A stretch of DNA of 29,398 bases from positions 1 through 29,398 of the forward strand of contig DIUI01000004.1 in NCBI GenBank assembly GCA_002428215.1, given 5' to 3'. This DNA comes from Prolixibacteraceae bacterium UBA6162. Lineage in GTDB: Bacteria; Bacteroidota; Bacteroidia; Bacteroidales; Prolixibacteraceae. Under the pieces are notes generated by a model that was not told the origin of the DNA, ran no database searches, and saw only the letters and a list, made by a program, of their open reading frames with translations. This document shows, one piece after another, positions 1-8,223 of the stretch (the first letter of the stretch is position 1; the number at the start of each line of letters is the position of its first letter). Position numbers and translations under genes: made by a program.

Positions 1-764
1 TTGCGGCCAGGGTTGTCGCCTAGATGAAAAGCTGCAATGTATTCCCAGGCCAGATCTATGTTGGGGATAAGATTGCCTTCGGTAATTTGTTGATGGTATA
101 AATCATTTACAATCCGGCACGAGGGGTGGTTAACTGCTTTGCAAATCATATAGGACTGCGGAATGGTAGTGAGAAATAGTCCGGGATGATCTCTGCGGGC
201 ATTCAGCGGCTCCATTACGAGCACAATTCCTGCCTTGGCTACAATATCACAACACATGCGCATCGTATCAATTACATTGGCAGTTTGATAATCCCATGCC
301 AGCCGTTCATCGTATCTTCCGGGAACCACTAATGCTTGCTTAACTCCGGTCCGATTTGCCAATTCAACAGCTGCGTCCATTCTGCTTTTAAGCATTTCCC
401 GGATTTCGGGATCACGCGTAACCATCGACTTAACACTAAAGTCGGCATAAAGTACATAAGGCCCCATCTCCATACCTCTCCGGGCAAGTTCAGTTACCAT
501 TTTCGATTGTGTTTCGGGATCTCTGCCCATAAATCCGTTATCGAAAATGGCCCTAAAACCCTGGTCGTGAATAAACCGGATTTGATCGATCGGATCAGCC
601 CCTGCATGTTCCCTAAACATCCCCGGGGAAGGGGCGTATTTTAGTCTGAATTGAGCAGAGGTGGAGCCGGCGTTGATCCCGGAAGTTGCTGCAAGAGAAG
701 TCCCAAATGCTGAAAGACCGATTCCTCCCAATATGGATTTGTTGAAAAAATGTCTTCGGTTCAT
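1..764 (-). CDS. Sugar isomerase/epimerase (hydroxypyruvate isomerase-like TIM barrel), Tat signal, 3' end outside window
   Basis: The reverse strand is open from an ATG at 762-764 to the window edge, giving 254 visible residues. The N-terminus (MNRRHFFNKS, then a glycine/alanine-rich hydrophobic stretch) is a twin-arginine export signal, so the protein should be folded before export to the periplasm. The body shows the metal-site motifs of the AP-endonuclease-2/xylose-isomerase-like TIM barrel, in the form found in hydroxypyruvate isomerase relatives: MEPLN (metal-binding Glu), NDLYHQQITEGN (Asp and His), and FHLGDNPGR at the very edge. A few dozen C-terminal residues are probably missing. 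The substrate cannot be deduced; exported Bacteroidota members of this family are usually annotated only as sugar phosphate isomerase/epimerase. It is transcribed divergently from ricT. The family call is firm and the substrate is unknown. Confidence 0.85.
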   Translation of the reverse strand, partial: MNRRHFFNKSILGGIGLSAFGTSLAATSGINAGSTSAQFRLKYAPSPGMFREHAGADPIDQIRFIHDQGFRAIFDNGFMGRDPETQSKMVTELARRGMEMGPYVLYADFSVKSMVTRDPEIREMLKSRMDAAVELANRTGVKQALVVPGRYDERLAWDYQTANVIDTMRMCCDIVAKAGIVLVMEPLNARRDHPGLFLTTIPQSYMICKAVNHPSCRIVNDLYHQQITEGNLIPNIDLAWEYIAAFHLGDNPGR

Positions 765-1094
765 ATTTATCAGGTAAAAGGTTTACAGATATTTCAATGG
801 TCTTTTATCACGCTCCCTCCCCCTCAACTTAGAGCGCTTAACAAAAGTCACCCTTATTGTTGCTGCCAGAGTATGGAGTCTCAGCGTTTCATTTTTATGG
901 CACCCCAAATGAGATTCATTCCATTGCTAAAAGGTATTGGGCCGGGTTAAATCCTAATCAATTCTTTATTAAGGGGACCAGCAAAATGAATGTACAGGTG
1001 AAAAATACAAATTGAAATTCAGATTTTATGCATTACTTTATTATTATTTTTGCAGTCTATCCTTGTTTAGGGTAGATTCCGGTAAATTTGTGTC
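765..1094. other. Divergent intergenic region between sugar isomerase and ricT (330 bp)
   Basis: No credible gene is present. Short open frames here lack family features and cross the start of the neighbouring gene. The right-hand end carries a promoter-like element for ricT, described separately. I found no clear promoter for the minus-strand isomerase and no strong hairpin. Confidence 0.6.
1045..1052 (+). promoter_or_regulatory. Candidate -7 element upstream of ricT
   Basis: TATTTTTG matches the Bacteroidota -7 consensus TAnnTTTG exactly and lies 42 bp before the ricT ATG. A TTG at the usual 19-21 bp spacing is not visible; the nearest, at 1012-1014, is 30 bp upstream. The call rests on the -7 box and its position only. 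Confidence 0.4.
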
Positions 1095-2213
1095 ATGGAT
1101 GACCTGAAATTAATTGAAAGAGGAGTTTGTTCACCCAAAGTTGGTTGTTGTGGAAAACTAAATGTTCACAATTGGCTTTCAGATGTGGTAAATGTTGCAA
1201 ATCCACTTGAAATTGTTGAGGTTAGATTTAAAAACACCCGTAAAGACTATTACCGGAATGTGAATGGATTGAGTCTGCTGCCAGGCGATGTCATAGCGGT
1301 TGAGGCGAGTCCGGGTCACGATATTGGGGTGGTATCTCTTACCGGTGATTTGGTGCTGGAGCAATTACGAAAGCACAAACCTACCATGATTAATGGTGAT
1401 TTCCGTAAGGTATACCGAAAGGCAAAACCTATGGATATCGAAAAGTGGAAAGAGGCTATTCTGCAGGAGCATCACACCATGATTCGCACCCGTCAAATTG
1501 CAGCAGAGCTGGGGTTGAATATGAAAATTGGGGATGTTGAATATCAGGGAGACAAAACCAAAGCGATCTTTTATTACATAGCCGACGAGCGGGTAGATTT
1601 TCGACAGCTGATTAGAATATTGGCCGACAAGTTTCACATTCGTGTCGAAATGAAGCAGATTGGAGCCCGCCAGGAAGCAGGACGAATAGGGGGAATTGGT
1701 CCTTGTGGCCGTGAAATCTGTTGTTCAACCTGGATTACCAATTTTGTTTCGGTTTCAACCAATTCTGCCCGATATCAGGATCTTACTATGAATCCACAGA
1801 AACTTGCGGGGCAGTGCGGCAAGCTAAAGTGTTGTCTTAATTTCGAGGTAGACACTTACCTTGATGCCCAGCGTGACTTTCCTCCCACCAATGTGCCTCT
1901 TGAAACTGCAAAAGGGATTTATCAGTTTCAGAAGGCAGATATTCTTTCGGGAATCTTCTGGTATGCTATTCATGGAGAGGCAGCCAGCATGGTACCTCTT
2001 GAAGTGCAGAAAGTTAAAGAGATTATAAGGTTAAACCGATCCGGTAAAAAGCCCGAAAAGCTGGCTGGCGATATGCAATTGTCGGTACGAAACGAAGGAG
2101 AAAGCTTTCAGAATATGGCAGGAAAGGAGAGTCTGCACCGTTTCGATAAAGGGGATAATCGCCGAAGGAAGAAGGGACCCAAAAATGTCCGGCTCAGGAG
2201 GGATATGCCATGA
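1095..2213 (+). CDS. ricT: PSP1-domain protein, RicT/YaaT homologue
   Basis: This is a 372-residue protein of the PSP1 C-terminal domain family. In Bacillus subtilis RicT (YaaT) forms a [4Fe-4S]-carrying complex with RicA and RicF that affects RNase Y-dependent mRNA processing; the role in Bacteroidota is not established. Three cysteine groups are visible: C12/C18/C19 near the N-terminus, C204/C209/C210 in GPCGREICC, and C241/C246/C247 in GQCGKLKCC. The paired CxxxxCC arrangement is the hallmark of the family. The C-terminal ~50 residues are basic and low in complexity and are probably a disordered tail. The ATG at 1095 is preceded by a -7 box. The stop overlaps the gldH start by 4 bp (ATGA), implying translational coupling. 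No RicA or RicF homologue lies in the window. Confidence 0.9.
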   Translation: MDDLKLIERGVCSPKVGCCGKLNVHNWLSDVVNVANPLEIVEVRFKNTRKDYYRNVNGLSLLPGDVIAVEASPGHDIGVVSLTGDLVLEQLRKHKPTMINGDFRKVYRKAKPMDIEKWKEAILQEHHTMIRTRQIAAELGLNMKIGDVEYQGDKTKAIFYYIADERVDFRQLIRILADKFHIRVEMKQIGARQEAGRIGGIGPCGREICCSTWITNFVSVSTNSARYQDLTMNPQKLAGQCGKLKCCLNFEVDTYLDAQRDFPPTNVPLETAKGIYQFQKADILSGIFWYAIHGEAASMVPLEVQKVKEIIRLNRSGKKPEKLAGDMQLSVRNEGESFQNMAGKESLHRFDKGDNRRRKKGPKNVRLRRDMP

Positions 2214-2683
2214 TGTTGCATCGGTTGTTCCGGGTTACTATATTTTTGGTTGTTCTTCTTGCAGGATGCGACAGCAATGGCGTAACCGACACTTATTCGA
2301 AGTTAGGTGTTGAGGGTTGGAGTGAGTCAGATAAGCAGCACTTTACTTTCGAAATCGATGATCCGAATATTTTGTACAATATTTGGCTCAAAGTCAGAAA
2401 CGACAACAGCTATTCATACAGCAATCTTTGGCTATTTGTTCACATGGTTCCTCCCTCCGGCGAGGTAGTTACCGATACAGTGCAAATTTTGCTGGCCGAC
2501 AGCCGCGGACGATGGCTGGGAAAAGGATTTTCGGGAATCTTCGAGAATCGGTTTGCATTCAGGCAACAGCTTTTGTTTCCGGAAAAGGGAACCTACTCCC
2601 TTGAAATTAAACATGGAATGAGAACGCCAATTCTTAAGGGGATTTCGCATGTGGGCCTCAGGGTTGAAACCTCCCCAATTTAG
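2210..2683 (+). CDS. gldH: Gliding motility lipoprotein GldH
   Basis: This 157-residue protein has a short basic N-terminus, a hydrophobic segment and a lipobox LAGC with Cys20 as the predicted lipidated residue. The body carries the GldH family pattern: YSNLWLFVHMVPPSGE followed by the LLADSRGRWLGKG segment. GldH is needed for gliding motility in Flavobacterium johnsoniae and is also kept in non-gliding Bacteroidota. Its biochemical role is unknown, and it is expected to be a periplasm-facing membrane lipoprotein. It overlaps ricT by 4 bp, so the two are almost certainly co-translated. The ATG at 2210 and the one at 2213 are both possible; the lipobox is intact with either. Confidence 0.85.
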   Translation: MMLHRLFRVTIFLVVLLAGCDSNGVTDTYSKLGVEGWSESDKQHFTFEIDDPNILYNIWLKVRNDNSYSYSNLWLFVHMVPPSGEVVTDTVQILLADSRGRWLGKGFSGIFENRFAFRQQLLFPEKGTYSLEIKHGMRTPILKGISHVGLRVETSPI

Positions 2684-2752
2684 GTGGCATCTTTAACACT
2701 CAGAGAGGTGTATGGCGGCTGCAAGTGAAGGGATAATGAAAAGATAATAAAA

Positions 2753-3493
2753 GTGGGTAAGAACAAGTTGGCCAAATTTGCTGAACTGGCAACTTTTGCA
2801 AATGTTTTTCAGGTACCATATTCTTATAATGAACGGATAGAGTTTGACCATCGTGGGCGATGGCACTCCGATGTTTTTGGGAACCAACATCCCATTGTTT
2901 TGGAGCTGGGATGCGGAAAAGGAGAATATACGGTACAAATGGCTGCAAACAATTCCAATATCAACTGTATTGGCGTAGACATCAAAGGATCACGCCTGCA
3001 TTCAGGAGCCAAGGAAGCAATTAGTAAGCAGCTAAAAAATGTGGCCTTTATCAGAACCTCCATCGAGGGGATTGAGCGTTTTTTTGGTGAAGGCGAGATC
3101 GACGAAATTTGGCTTACTTTTCCTGATCCCCAGATGAAACAGGTCGCTAAGCGACTGACCTCTTCCTACTTTTTAAAGCAGTATGTGTCATTTCTCAAAC
3201 CCGGAGGAGTTGTTCATCTCAAGACCGATTCCCAGTTTATGTATGCCTATACGAGGGCTCTTGTAAATCTTAATAACTTTGCAGTTTTAGCCGACACAGA
3301 AAATCTTTATGCCTCTGAGTTTTTAAACGATACCCTTCGCATACGGACTTTCTACGAAAAGCAATGGGTCGATCGGGGACTTGTAATCAAATACCTGGCC
3401 TTCTGCCCAGTCAAACCACCTGAATGGCTTGAGCCCGAAGGGGAATTTGAAAAGGATGCCTATCGCAGTTTTGGCCGGAGTGCCCGACAATAG
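2753..3493 (+). CDS. trmB: tRNA (guanine-N7-)-methyltransferase TrmB
   Basis: This is a 246-residue SAM-dependent enzyme that methylates N7 of G46 in the tRNA variable loop. The SAM-binding motif ELGCGKGEY is at residues 51-59, the acidic motif GVDIKG follows at about 74-79, and the family signature FPDPQMK is at 123-129. The start is GTG at 2753. No upstream in-frame ATG exists before the stop at 2726-2728, and the resulting MGKNKLAKFAEL N-terminus fits Bacteroidota homologues. It lies 69 bp downstream of gldH, and its stop is 7 bp before the preferred start of the next gene, so it is probably in the same transcript as the ATL gene and mrp. Confidence 0.93.
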   Translation: MGKNKLAKFAELATFANVFQVPYSYNERIEFDHRGRWHSDVFGNQHPIVLELGCGKGEYTVQMAANNSNINCIGVDIKGSRLHSGAKEAISKQLKNVAFIRTSIEGIERFFGEGEIDEIWLTFPDPQMKQVAKRLTSSYFLKQYVSFLKPGGVVHLKTDSQFMYAYTRALVNLNNFAVLADTENLYASEFLNDTLRIRTFYEKQWVDRGLVIKYLAFCPVKPPEWLEPEGEFEKDAYRSFGRSARQ

Positions 3494-3500
3494 CGAAGAT

Positions 3501-3848
3501 ATGGAAGATTTTTTTGAGAGGGTTTATAAGGTCGTCAGGAAGGTGCCTCCAGGCAGGGTAACCAGTTATGGAGCCATAGCCACCTTTCTTGGTCTCGTCG
3601 GATCGGCACGGATGGTTGGCTGGGCCATGAATGCATCTCATTCGACAGCCACTTACGTGCCCGCCCACCGGGTTGTAAACCGGAATGGATTGTTGACCGG
3701 GAAGCACCATTTCTCTACGTCGACTGCTATGGAGGAGCTGCTTGCTGCCGAAGGAGTTATGGTGAAGGAGGATCGGGTTGTTGATTTTAAAAACATATTT
3801 TGGAATCCGGCAACAGAGCTTAGTATAAATGAAAGCGATAACAGATAA
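3501..3848 (+). CDS. Alkyltransferase-like protein (ATL, MGMT family) without the active cysteine
   Basis: This 115-residue protein matches the DNA-binding domain of O6-alkylguanine-DNA alkyltransferase. The usual PCHRV acceptor motif reads PAHRV (residues 54-58), so Cys is replaced by Ala and the protein cannot accept alkyl groups. This is the defining trait of ATL proteins, which bind alkylated guanine and flag it for nucleotide excision repair. The Tyr (SYG, residues 22-24) and the arginine finger (SARMVG, R37) expected for base flipping are kept. Start choice: the frame is open further upstream into trmB (TTG at 3429, ATG at 3456), but the ATG at 3501 begins exactly at the conserved domain (MEDFFERVY) and avoids the overlap. 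mrp follows after 11 bp. Confidence 0.85.
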   Translation: MEDFFERVYKVVRKVPPGRVTSYGAIATFLGLVGSARMVGWAMNASHSTATYVPAHRVVNRNGLLTGKHHFSTSTAMEELLAAEGVMVKEDRVVDFKNIFWNPATELSINESDNR

Positions 3849-3859
3849 AAGGATTAAGT

Positions 3860-4978
3860 ATGAGTGAAATTCCTAGAAAAATGATTATACCCAAGAATAT
3901 AACCGAAGCGTTAAAAAAAGTTGTATATCCGGGTAGTTCAGAGAGCATTGTGGAGCTTGAGATGGTTCAGGAGATCCGTCTCGCAGGTAAGACCATTAAC
4001 TTTTCGCTGGTGTTTCAGAGGTCTGATGACCCCAATATACCCTCTTTGGTTGAGGCCTGTGAAACAACTCTTATCCGTGAGTTGGGGCCTGAAATTGATA
4101 TTAAGGGGAATATTGCGGTTAAGTATCTGCATGATATGCAGCGTCCGATTCTGCCCGGTGTACGAAATATTTTAGCAGTGGCCTCTGGTAAGGGGGGGGT
4201 TGGTAAGTCAACCGTCGCAGTAAATCTTGCTGTGGCACTGGCCAATACAGGAGCCTCTGTTGGGTTGATTGACGCCGATATTTTTGGGCCGTCCATACCA
4301 AAAATGTTTGGTGCGGAGCATATGCGGCCGGCTGCTGATTCTACTGAGGGCAAGCGAGATCTTATAGTCCCCATCGAAAAGTTTGGAGTAAAATTTCTCT
4401 CCATAGGTTTTTTTGTGGAGCCGGAAAGTGCTTTGATCTGGCGAGGTCCTATGGCGTCGAATGCGCTTAAACAGCTCATTTCTGACGGGAAGTGGGGACT
4501 GCTCGACTACCTGCTTATTGACCTGCCTCCCGGAACATCAGATATTCACCTTACTTTGGTTCAAACTGTTCCGGTAACTGCCGCGGTTATTGTTACCACT
4601 CCTCAGGATGTGGCTCTTGCCGATGTGGTTAAAGGAGTCAGCATGTTTCAAAGCAAATCGATCGACGTGCCGGTTCTTGGGTTGGTAGAAAATATGTCGT
4701 GGTTCACACCGGCCGAACTGCCAGACAATCGCTACTACATCTTTGGAAAAGACGGAGGAAAGCAACTGGCTGAGCAGATGGGGCTTGTTTTACTTGGTCA
4801 GATACCCCTTGTGCAGAGTATCCGCGAAGGGGGCGATAATGGTATGCCGGTTGCAATGAATGCTGACTCGCTTACCGGAAAAGCTTTTGCCGATTTGGCC
4901 GAGAGGGTAGAGGAGCAGCTTGTAATCCGTAATTCAATTCATGCTCCTACCCAAAAGGTAAAAGTTACCCGCAAATAG
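3860..4978 (+). CDS. mrp: Mrp/ApbC/NBP35-type P-loop ATPase, Fe-S cluster carrier
   Basis: This is a 372-residue protein. Residues ~10-90 form a MIP18 (DUF59) domain. The deviant Walker A motif SGKGGVGKS at 109-117 is typical of MinD/Mrp ATPases. It is followed by LIDADIFGPS and LLIDLPPGTSDIHLT, the Walker B region and Mrp signature. Family members bind and transfer [4Fe-4S] clusters to apo-proteins. The CxxC that holds the cluster in most Mrp proteins is absent: after VENMSW the sequence reads FTPAELPDNRYYIFG with no cysteine. From memory this replacement also occurs in Bacteroidota homologues, so it looks like a lineage trait and not damage. The gene ends the ricT-mrp run and converges on the OmpA lipoprotein with only 17 bp between stops and no clear terminator. 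Confidence 0.93.
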   Translation: MSEIPRKMIIPKNITEALKKVVYPGSSESIVELEMVQEIRLAGKTINFSLVFQRSDDPNIPSLVEACETTLIRELGPEIDIKGNIAVKYLHDMQRPILPGVRNILAVASGKGGVGKSTVAVNLAVALANTGASVGLIDADIFGPSIPKMFGAEHMRPAADSTEGKRDLIVPIEKFGVKFLSIGFFVEPESALIWRGPMASNALKQLISDGKWGLLDYLLIDLPPGTSDIHLTLVQTVPVTAAVIVTTPQDVALADVVKGVSMFQSKSIDVPVLGLVENMSWFTPAELPDNRYYIFGKDGGKQLAEQMGLVLLGQIPLVQSIREGGDNGMPVAMNADSLTGKAFADLAERVEEQLVIRNSIHAPTQKVKVTRK

Positions 4979-4995
4979 TGTAATTCGACACCAGG

Positions 4996-5949
4996 TTAAT
5001 TCCCTTCGATGAGTTTCAGCAGCTCGTCGAGTCGCGGGGTAAGAATAATTTCAGTACGACGGTTCTTTTGCCGGGCAGCTGAATTGTCGGCTGCATCGAG
5101 GGGGAGGTACTCACTTCTGCCAGCTGCCGTTATGCGTGCAGGATCGACGGATTTGTTCTCGAGCAACACCTTTGCAACCGCTGTAGCGCGCATTACACTC
5201 AAATCCCAGTTGTCGCGAACCTGATTGCTGCTACGCATCGGAACATTGTCGGTGTGGCCTTCTACCAAAACGTTGATCTCAGTATTCTGAGCCAGCACAG
5301 ATCCCAAATCGCGCAACGCCTGCTGTCCGCGTGGGTCAACCTGCCATTGGCCGGATTTAAACAGCAGCTGCTCTTCGAGGGACACATAGACCTTGCCGTT
5401 TTTTTCAAAAACAGAAAGTCCGTTGTTGGTAAATCCGGTAAGTGCATTGGCAACGGTTTGCCTGAGTCTTACAACCGCTTCCTCCTGCTGGCGAAGGGCA
5501 TCTTGCAGTTCAATTAACCGTGAATTTCGCTCCTCGAGCAATCTCTCCGCATTCTTTAGGTGGTCTTCGCGCAGGTTCAAATCTTCGCGGGCACGCTGCA
5601 GCTCGGTCATAAGTGCTTCTATTTCGGCAGAGGTTCCCGACTGTATAGCGGCAAGTTGTGATTCCAGGTTGGTTTTGTCGCGCAAAAGTATATCCCGGTT
5701 TCGGGACACAATCTCCTGCTCAAACCGGAGTTCATCAAGTTCTTTCTTCAAAGCCTCAATGGCAGCTGAATTTCGGGCTTCGGAAGCTGTCAATTCGGTA
5801 ATACGGGTATTCAACTGGTGACTTTGCTGTTGCCAATTCTGAGATTCCGTATTGTATAGGTTATCGAGCGTCTTGAATTTCTTAGACGAAACGCATGATA
5901 CTGTAAATCCAGCCATAATTACGATGGTGGCAATGTGTACTATTTTCAT
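4996..5949 (-). CDS. Coiled-coil OmpA-family lipoprotein
   Basis: This 317-residue protein has three parts. First is a signal peptide ending in TVSC, so Cys19 is a probable lipidation site although the -3 residue is not the ideal Leu. Next is a long helical region (~25-160) rich in Glu, Arg, Gln and Leu with few prolines, which looks like a coiled coil. Last is a C-terminal OmpA/MotB-like domain with VEGHTDNVPM and the RRTEIIL end, which binds peptidoglycan in this family. It should tether the outer membrane to the cell wall. The frame opens at an ATG at 5974-5976, but the ATG at 5947-5949 gives a clean signal sequence (MKIVHIATIVIMAGF) and is preferred. It is divergent from dxs. Confidence 0.88.
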   Translation of the reverse strand: MKIVHIATIVIMAGFTVSCVSSKKFKTLDNLYNTESQNWQQQSHQLNTRITELTASEARNSAAIEALKKELDELRFEQEIVSRNRDILLRDKTNLESQLAAIQSGTSAEIEALMTELQRAREDLNLREDHLKNAERLLEERNSRLIELQDALRQQEEAVVRLRQTVANALTGFTNNGLSVFEKNGKVYVSLEEQLLFKSGQWQVDPRGQQALRDLGSVLAQNTEINVLVEGHTDNVPMRSSNQVRDNWDLSVMRATAVAKVLLENKSVDPARITAAGRSEYLPLDAADNSAARQKNRRTEIILTPRLDELLKLIEGN

Positions 5950-6268
5950 GTATGTTGATTTTGCAATTATAGTCATCAGCTATATGGATTGGTTTAGCAA
6001 AATATGCCTGAGATAATTTCGGATGAGAAAATGTGTAAATGAACTGATTTTTGGATGTAAATCAAAAAGTTTGCCAGATTAATCACTGGTAAATATGTTT
6101 CTCAGATTAATCAATGGCGCGACCGGAATTTTATATCGAAAGGTTTTGGATTTGTTGGACGGGGTATCCATTTTACGTATAAAAGGGTTGGTTTGGCAAC
6201 TTACATATGCCATTTATGGTCGTGGAATAATGGTCAATTGATTATCTTTACCCACCTAAACCGTAATA
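5950..6268. other. Divergent intergenic region between OmpA lipoprotein and dxs, with a repeated palindromic site
   Basis: This is a 319 bp AT-rich region without a credible gene. It holds two copies of CAGATTAATCA, described separately. Near dxs, TATCTTTA at 6243-6250 is one mismatch from the -7 consensus TAnnTTTG but has no TTG at the right distance. No hairpin terminator is expected because both flanking genes point outward. Confidence 0.6.
6075..6113. repeat. Two direct copies of CAGATTAATCA
   Basis: The 11-mer CAGATTAATCA occurs at 6075-6085 and 6103-6113, 28 bp apart start to start. Each copy contains the perfect palindrome GATTAATC. It lies about 130 bp before the OmpA-lipoprotein ATG and about 155 bp before the dxs ATG, a sensible place for a regulator site. 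No regulator can be named. Chance occurrence in AT-rich DNA is possible. Confidence 0.45.
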
Positions 6269-8170
6269 ATGGAAGAAACATCGGCCAATTTGCTGAATGC
6301 CATAGAGAGACCTGAAGATGTGCGGAAGTTGTCGCCCGAACAACTGCCACAGCTTTGCAACGAATTGCGCGAATTTATTATCGATTCAGTTAGCAACAAT
6401 CCTGGTCATTTCGGGGCGAGTCTTGGGGTTGTAGAACTCACGGTCGCACTGCACTATGCCTATCAAACACCCTACGATCAATTGATATGGGATGTTGGAC
6501 ATCAGGCCTATGGTCATAAAATTCTTACCGAAAGACGTGAGCTTTTTCATACCAATCGTAAACTCGGTGGTTTGAGTGGTTTCCCGAAGCGTTCGGAGAG
6601 CATTTACGATGCATTCGGCGTGGGACATTCTTCTACCTCCATTTCGGCAGCTTTGGGAATGGCCGTAGCTTCAACGCTTAAGGGGGAGTCCCGCAAAGTA
6701 GTTGCAATTATTGGCGATGGAGCACTTACGGGCGGGATGGCCTTTGAGGGGCTGAACAATGCGGGGTTTCTTAAATCAGATGTATTGGTAATTCTGAACG
6801 ATAACAATATGGCGATTGATCCCAACGTGGGGGGGTTTAGTCAGTCGCTACTGAATGTTGCCAAATCGCAAACATACAACCGAGTGAAGGATGAGATCTG
6901 GGAAGGTCTTGGAAAGCTAAAGGGATTTGGCCCTTTTGCCCGGCGAGTGGTACAAAAGACAGAGGGTGCAATCAAAAATCTGCTGCTTCAGGAAAGTAAC
7001 ATGTTCGAGGCGTTTAATTTCAGGTATTTTGGTCCTGTCGATGGACATGATGTAGTGTATCTCTCCAAGGTATTATCCGATTTAAAAGAGATCAAGGGGC
7101 CAAAATTACTGCATGTAATGACCAAAAAGGGCAAAGGTTTTCCTTTTGCCGAGATTAATCAGACCAAGTTTCATGCACCCGGGAAATTTGACAAGGAAAC
7201 CGGCCACATATATAGTTGTGATTGTGGTTTGGGCAAAGCCCCCAAGTTTCAGAATGTTTTTGGTGAAACCATTGTGGAGTTGGCCGAGATGAATGATAAA
7301 ATTGTGGGTATAACTCCTGCGATGCCCAGTGGATGTTCGCTCAATCTAATGATGGCCAAAATGCCTCACCGGGCGTTCGATGTTGGAATTGCAGAGCAGC
7401 ATGCCGTTACATTTAGTGCCGGACTGGCCACCCAGGGCCTTGTGCCATTTTGCAACATCTACTCAACTTTTATGCAGAGGGCCTACGATCAGGTAATTCA
7501 TGATGTTGCTACCCAGAATCTTCAGGTAGTATTTTGCCTCGACCGTGGTGGGTTGGTTGGAGAAGACGGACCTACTCATCACGGAGTGTTCGATTTGGCC
7601 TATATGCGGTGTATTCCCAATATGATTGTGGCGGCCCCAATGGATGAGATAGAGCTTAGGAATATGATGTATACTGCTCAGCTCGAAGGGATGGGGCCTT
7701 TTTCGATTCGCTATCCAAGAGGATGTGGCACCAATGTAAACTGGCGATTGCCATTCGAAAAAATAATTCCTGGCAAGGGTAGGATGCTTGCCGATGGTGA
7801 GAATATAGCCGTTTTAACGATAGGGAAAATTGGTGTCAATGCACAACGTGCATTAAAGAAACTTGCACGAAAAGGGATCTTCCCGGCACACTATGACATG
7901 CGCTTTGTTAAACCGCTCGACGAGGAGCTGCTTCATTCCATCTGCTCCAGATTTGAAGTGGTTGTTACCATCGAAGATGGAACCGTTGCCGGAGGTTTTG
8001 GCAGTGCGGTAAGTGAATTCATAACCGCCAATGGTTATCAGTCGCGGTTAAGAATACTGGGTGTTCCTGACAACTTTATTGAGCATGGCACCATTGATCA
8101 GCTTTATAAGCTGTGTGGAATCGACAGCGAAGGAATTGCCGATGAAATTCTCAAATGGTGGCAGGTATAA
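6269..8170 (+). CDS. dxs: 1-deoxy-D-xylulose-5-phosphate synthase
   Basis: This 633-residue protein is of normal length for the family. It joins pyruvate and glyceraldehyde-3-phosphate using thiamine diphosphate, the first step of the MEP pathway to isoprenoids. The thiamine diphosphate motif begins at GDGALTGG (149-156) and closes at NDNN (177-180). The N-terminal histidine motif GHFGASLG (47-54) is present, as are DVGIAEQHAV (371-380) with catalytic Glu376 and the PYR-domain LDRGGLVGEDGPTHHG segment. The C-terminal transketolase domain follows. The ATG at 6269 gives the expected N-terminus. A histidine kinase gene starts 53 bp downstream on the same strand. Confidence 0.97.
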   Translation: MEETSANLLNAIERPEDVRKLSPEQLPQLCNELREFIIDSVSNNPGHFGASLGVVELTVALHYAYQTPYDQLIWDVGHQAYGHKILTERRELFHTNRKLGGLSGFPKRSESIYDAFGVGHSSTSISAALGMAVASTLKGESRKVVAIIGDGALTGGMAFEGLNNAGFLKSDVLVILNDNNMAIDPNVGGFSQSLLNVAKSQTYNRVKDEIWEGLGKLKGFGPFARRVVQKTEGAIKNLLLQESNMFEAFNFRYFGPVDGHDVVYLSKVLSDLKEIKGPKLLHVMTKKGKGFPFAEINQTKFHAPGKFDKETGHIYSCDCGLGKAPKFQNVFGETIVELAEMNDKIVGITPAMPSGCSLNLMMAKMPHRAFDVGIAEQHAVTFSAGLATQGLVPFCNIYSTFMQRAYDQVIHDVATQNLQVVFCLDRGGLVGEDGPTHHGVFDLAYMRCIPNMIVAAPMDEIELRNMMYTAQLEGMGPFSIRYPRGCGTNVNWRLPFEKIIPGKGRMLADGENIAVLTIGKIGVNAQRALKKLARKGIFPAHYDMRFVKPLDEELLHSICSRFEVVVTIEDGTVAGGFGSAVSEFITANGYQSRLRILGVPDNFIEHGTIDQLYKLCGIDSEGIADEILKWWQV

Positions 8171-8223
8171 TTTTTATTCGATTTACCCGTTCAAAGGTGT
8201 AATAGATACTAATCCTTCCGATT

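Noticed and set aside
3429..3500. Longer ATL protein starting at TTG 3429 or ATG 3456
   Set aside because: It would overlap trmB by up to 65 bp and add residues that look like out-of-frame trmB; the ATG at 3501 begins at the conserved domain.
4015..4479. 154-residue minus-strand open frame inside mrp
   Set aside because: It lies fully within the well-supported mrp gene on the other strand and has no recognisable family or start signal.
5393..5821. 142-residue open frame on the plus strand, opposite the OmpA lipoprotein
   Set aside because: It is antisense to a clear coiled-coil/OmpA gene; its Ser/Arg-rich composition is the mirror of that gene's Glu/Arg-rich codons, and it shows no domain.
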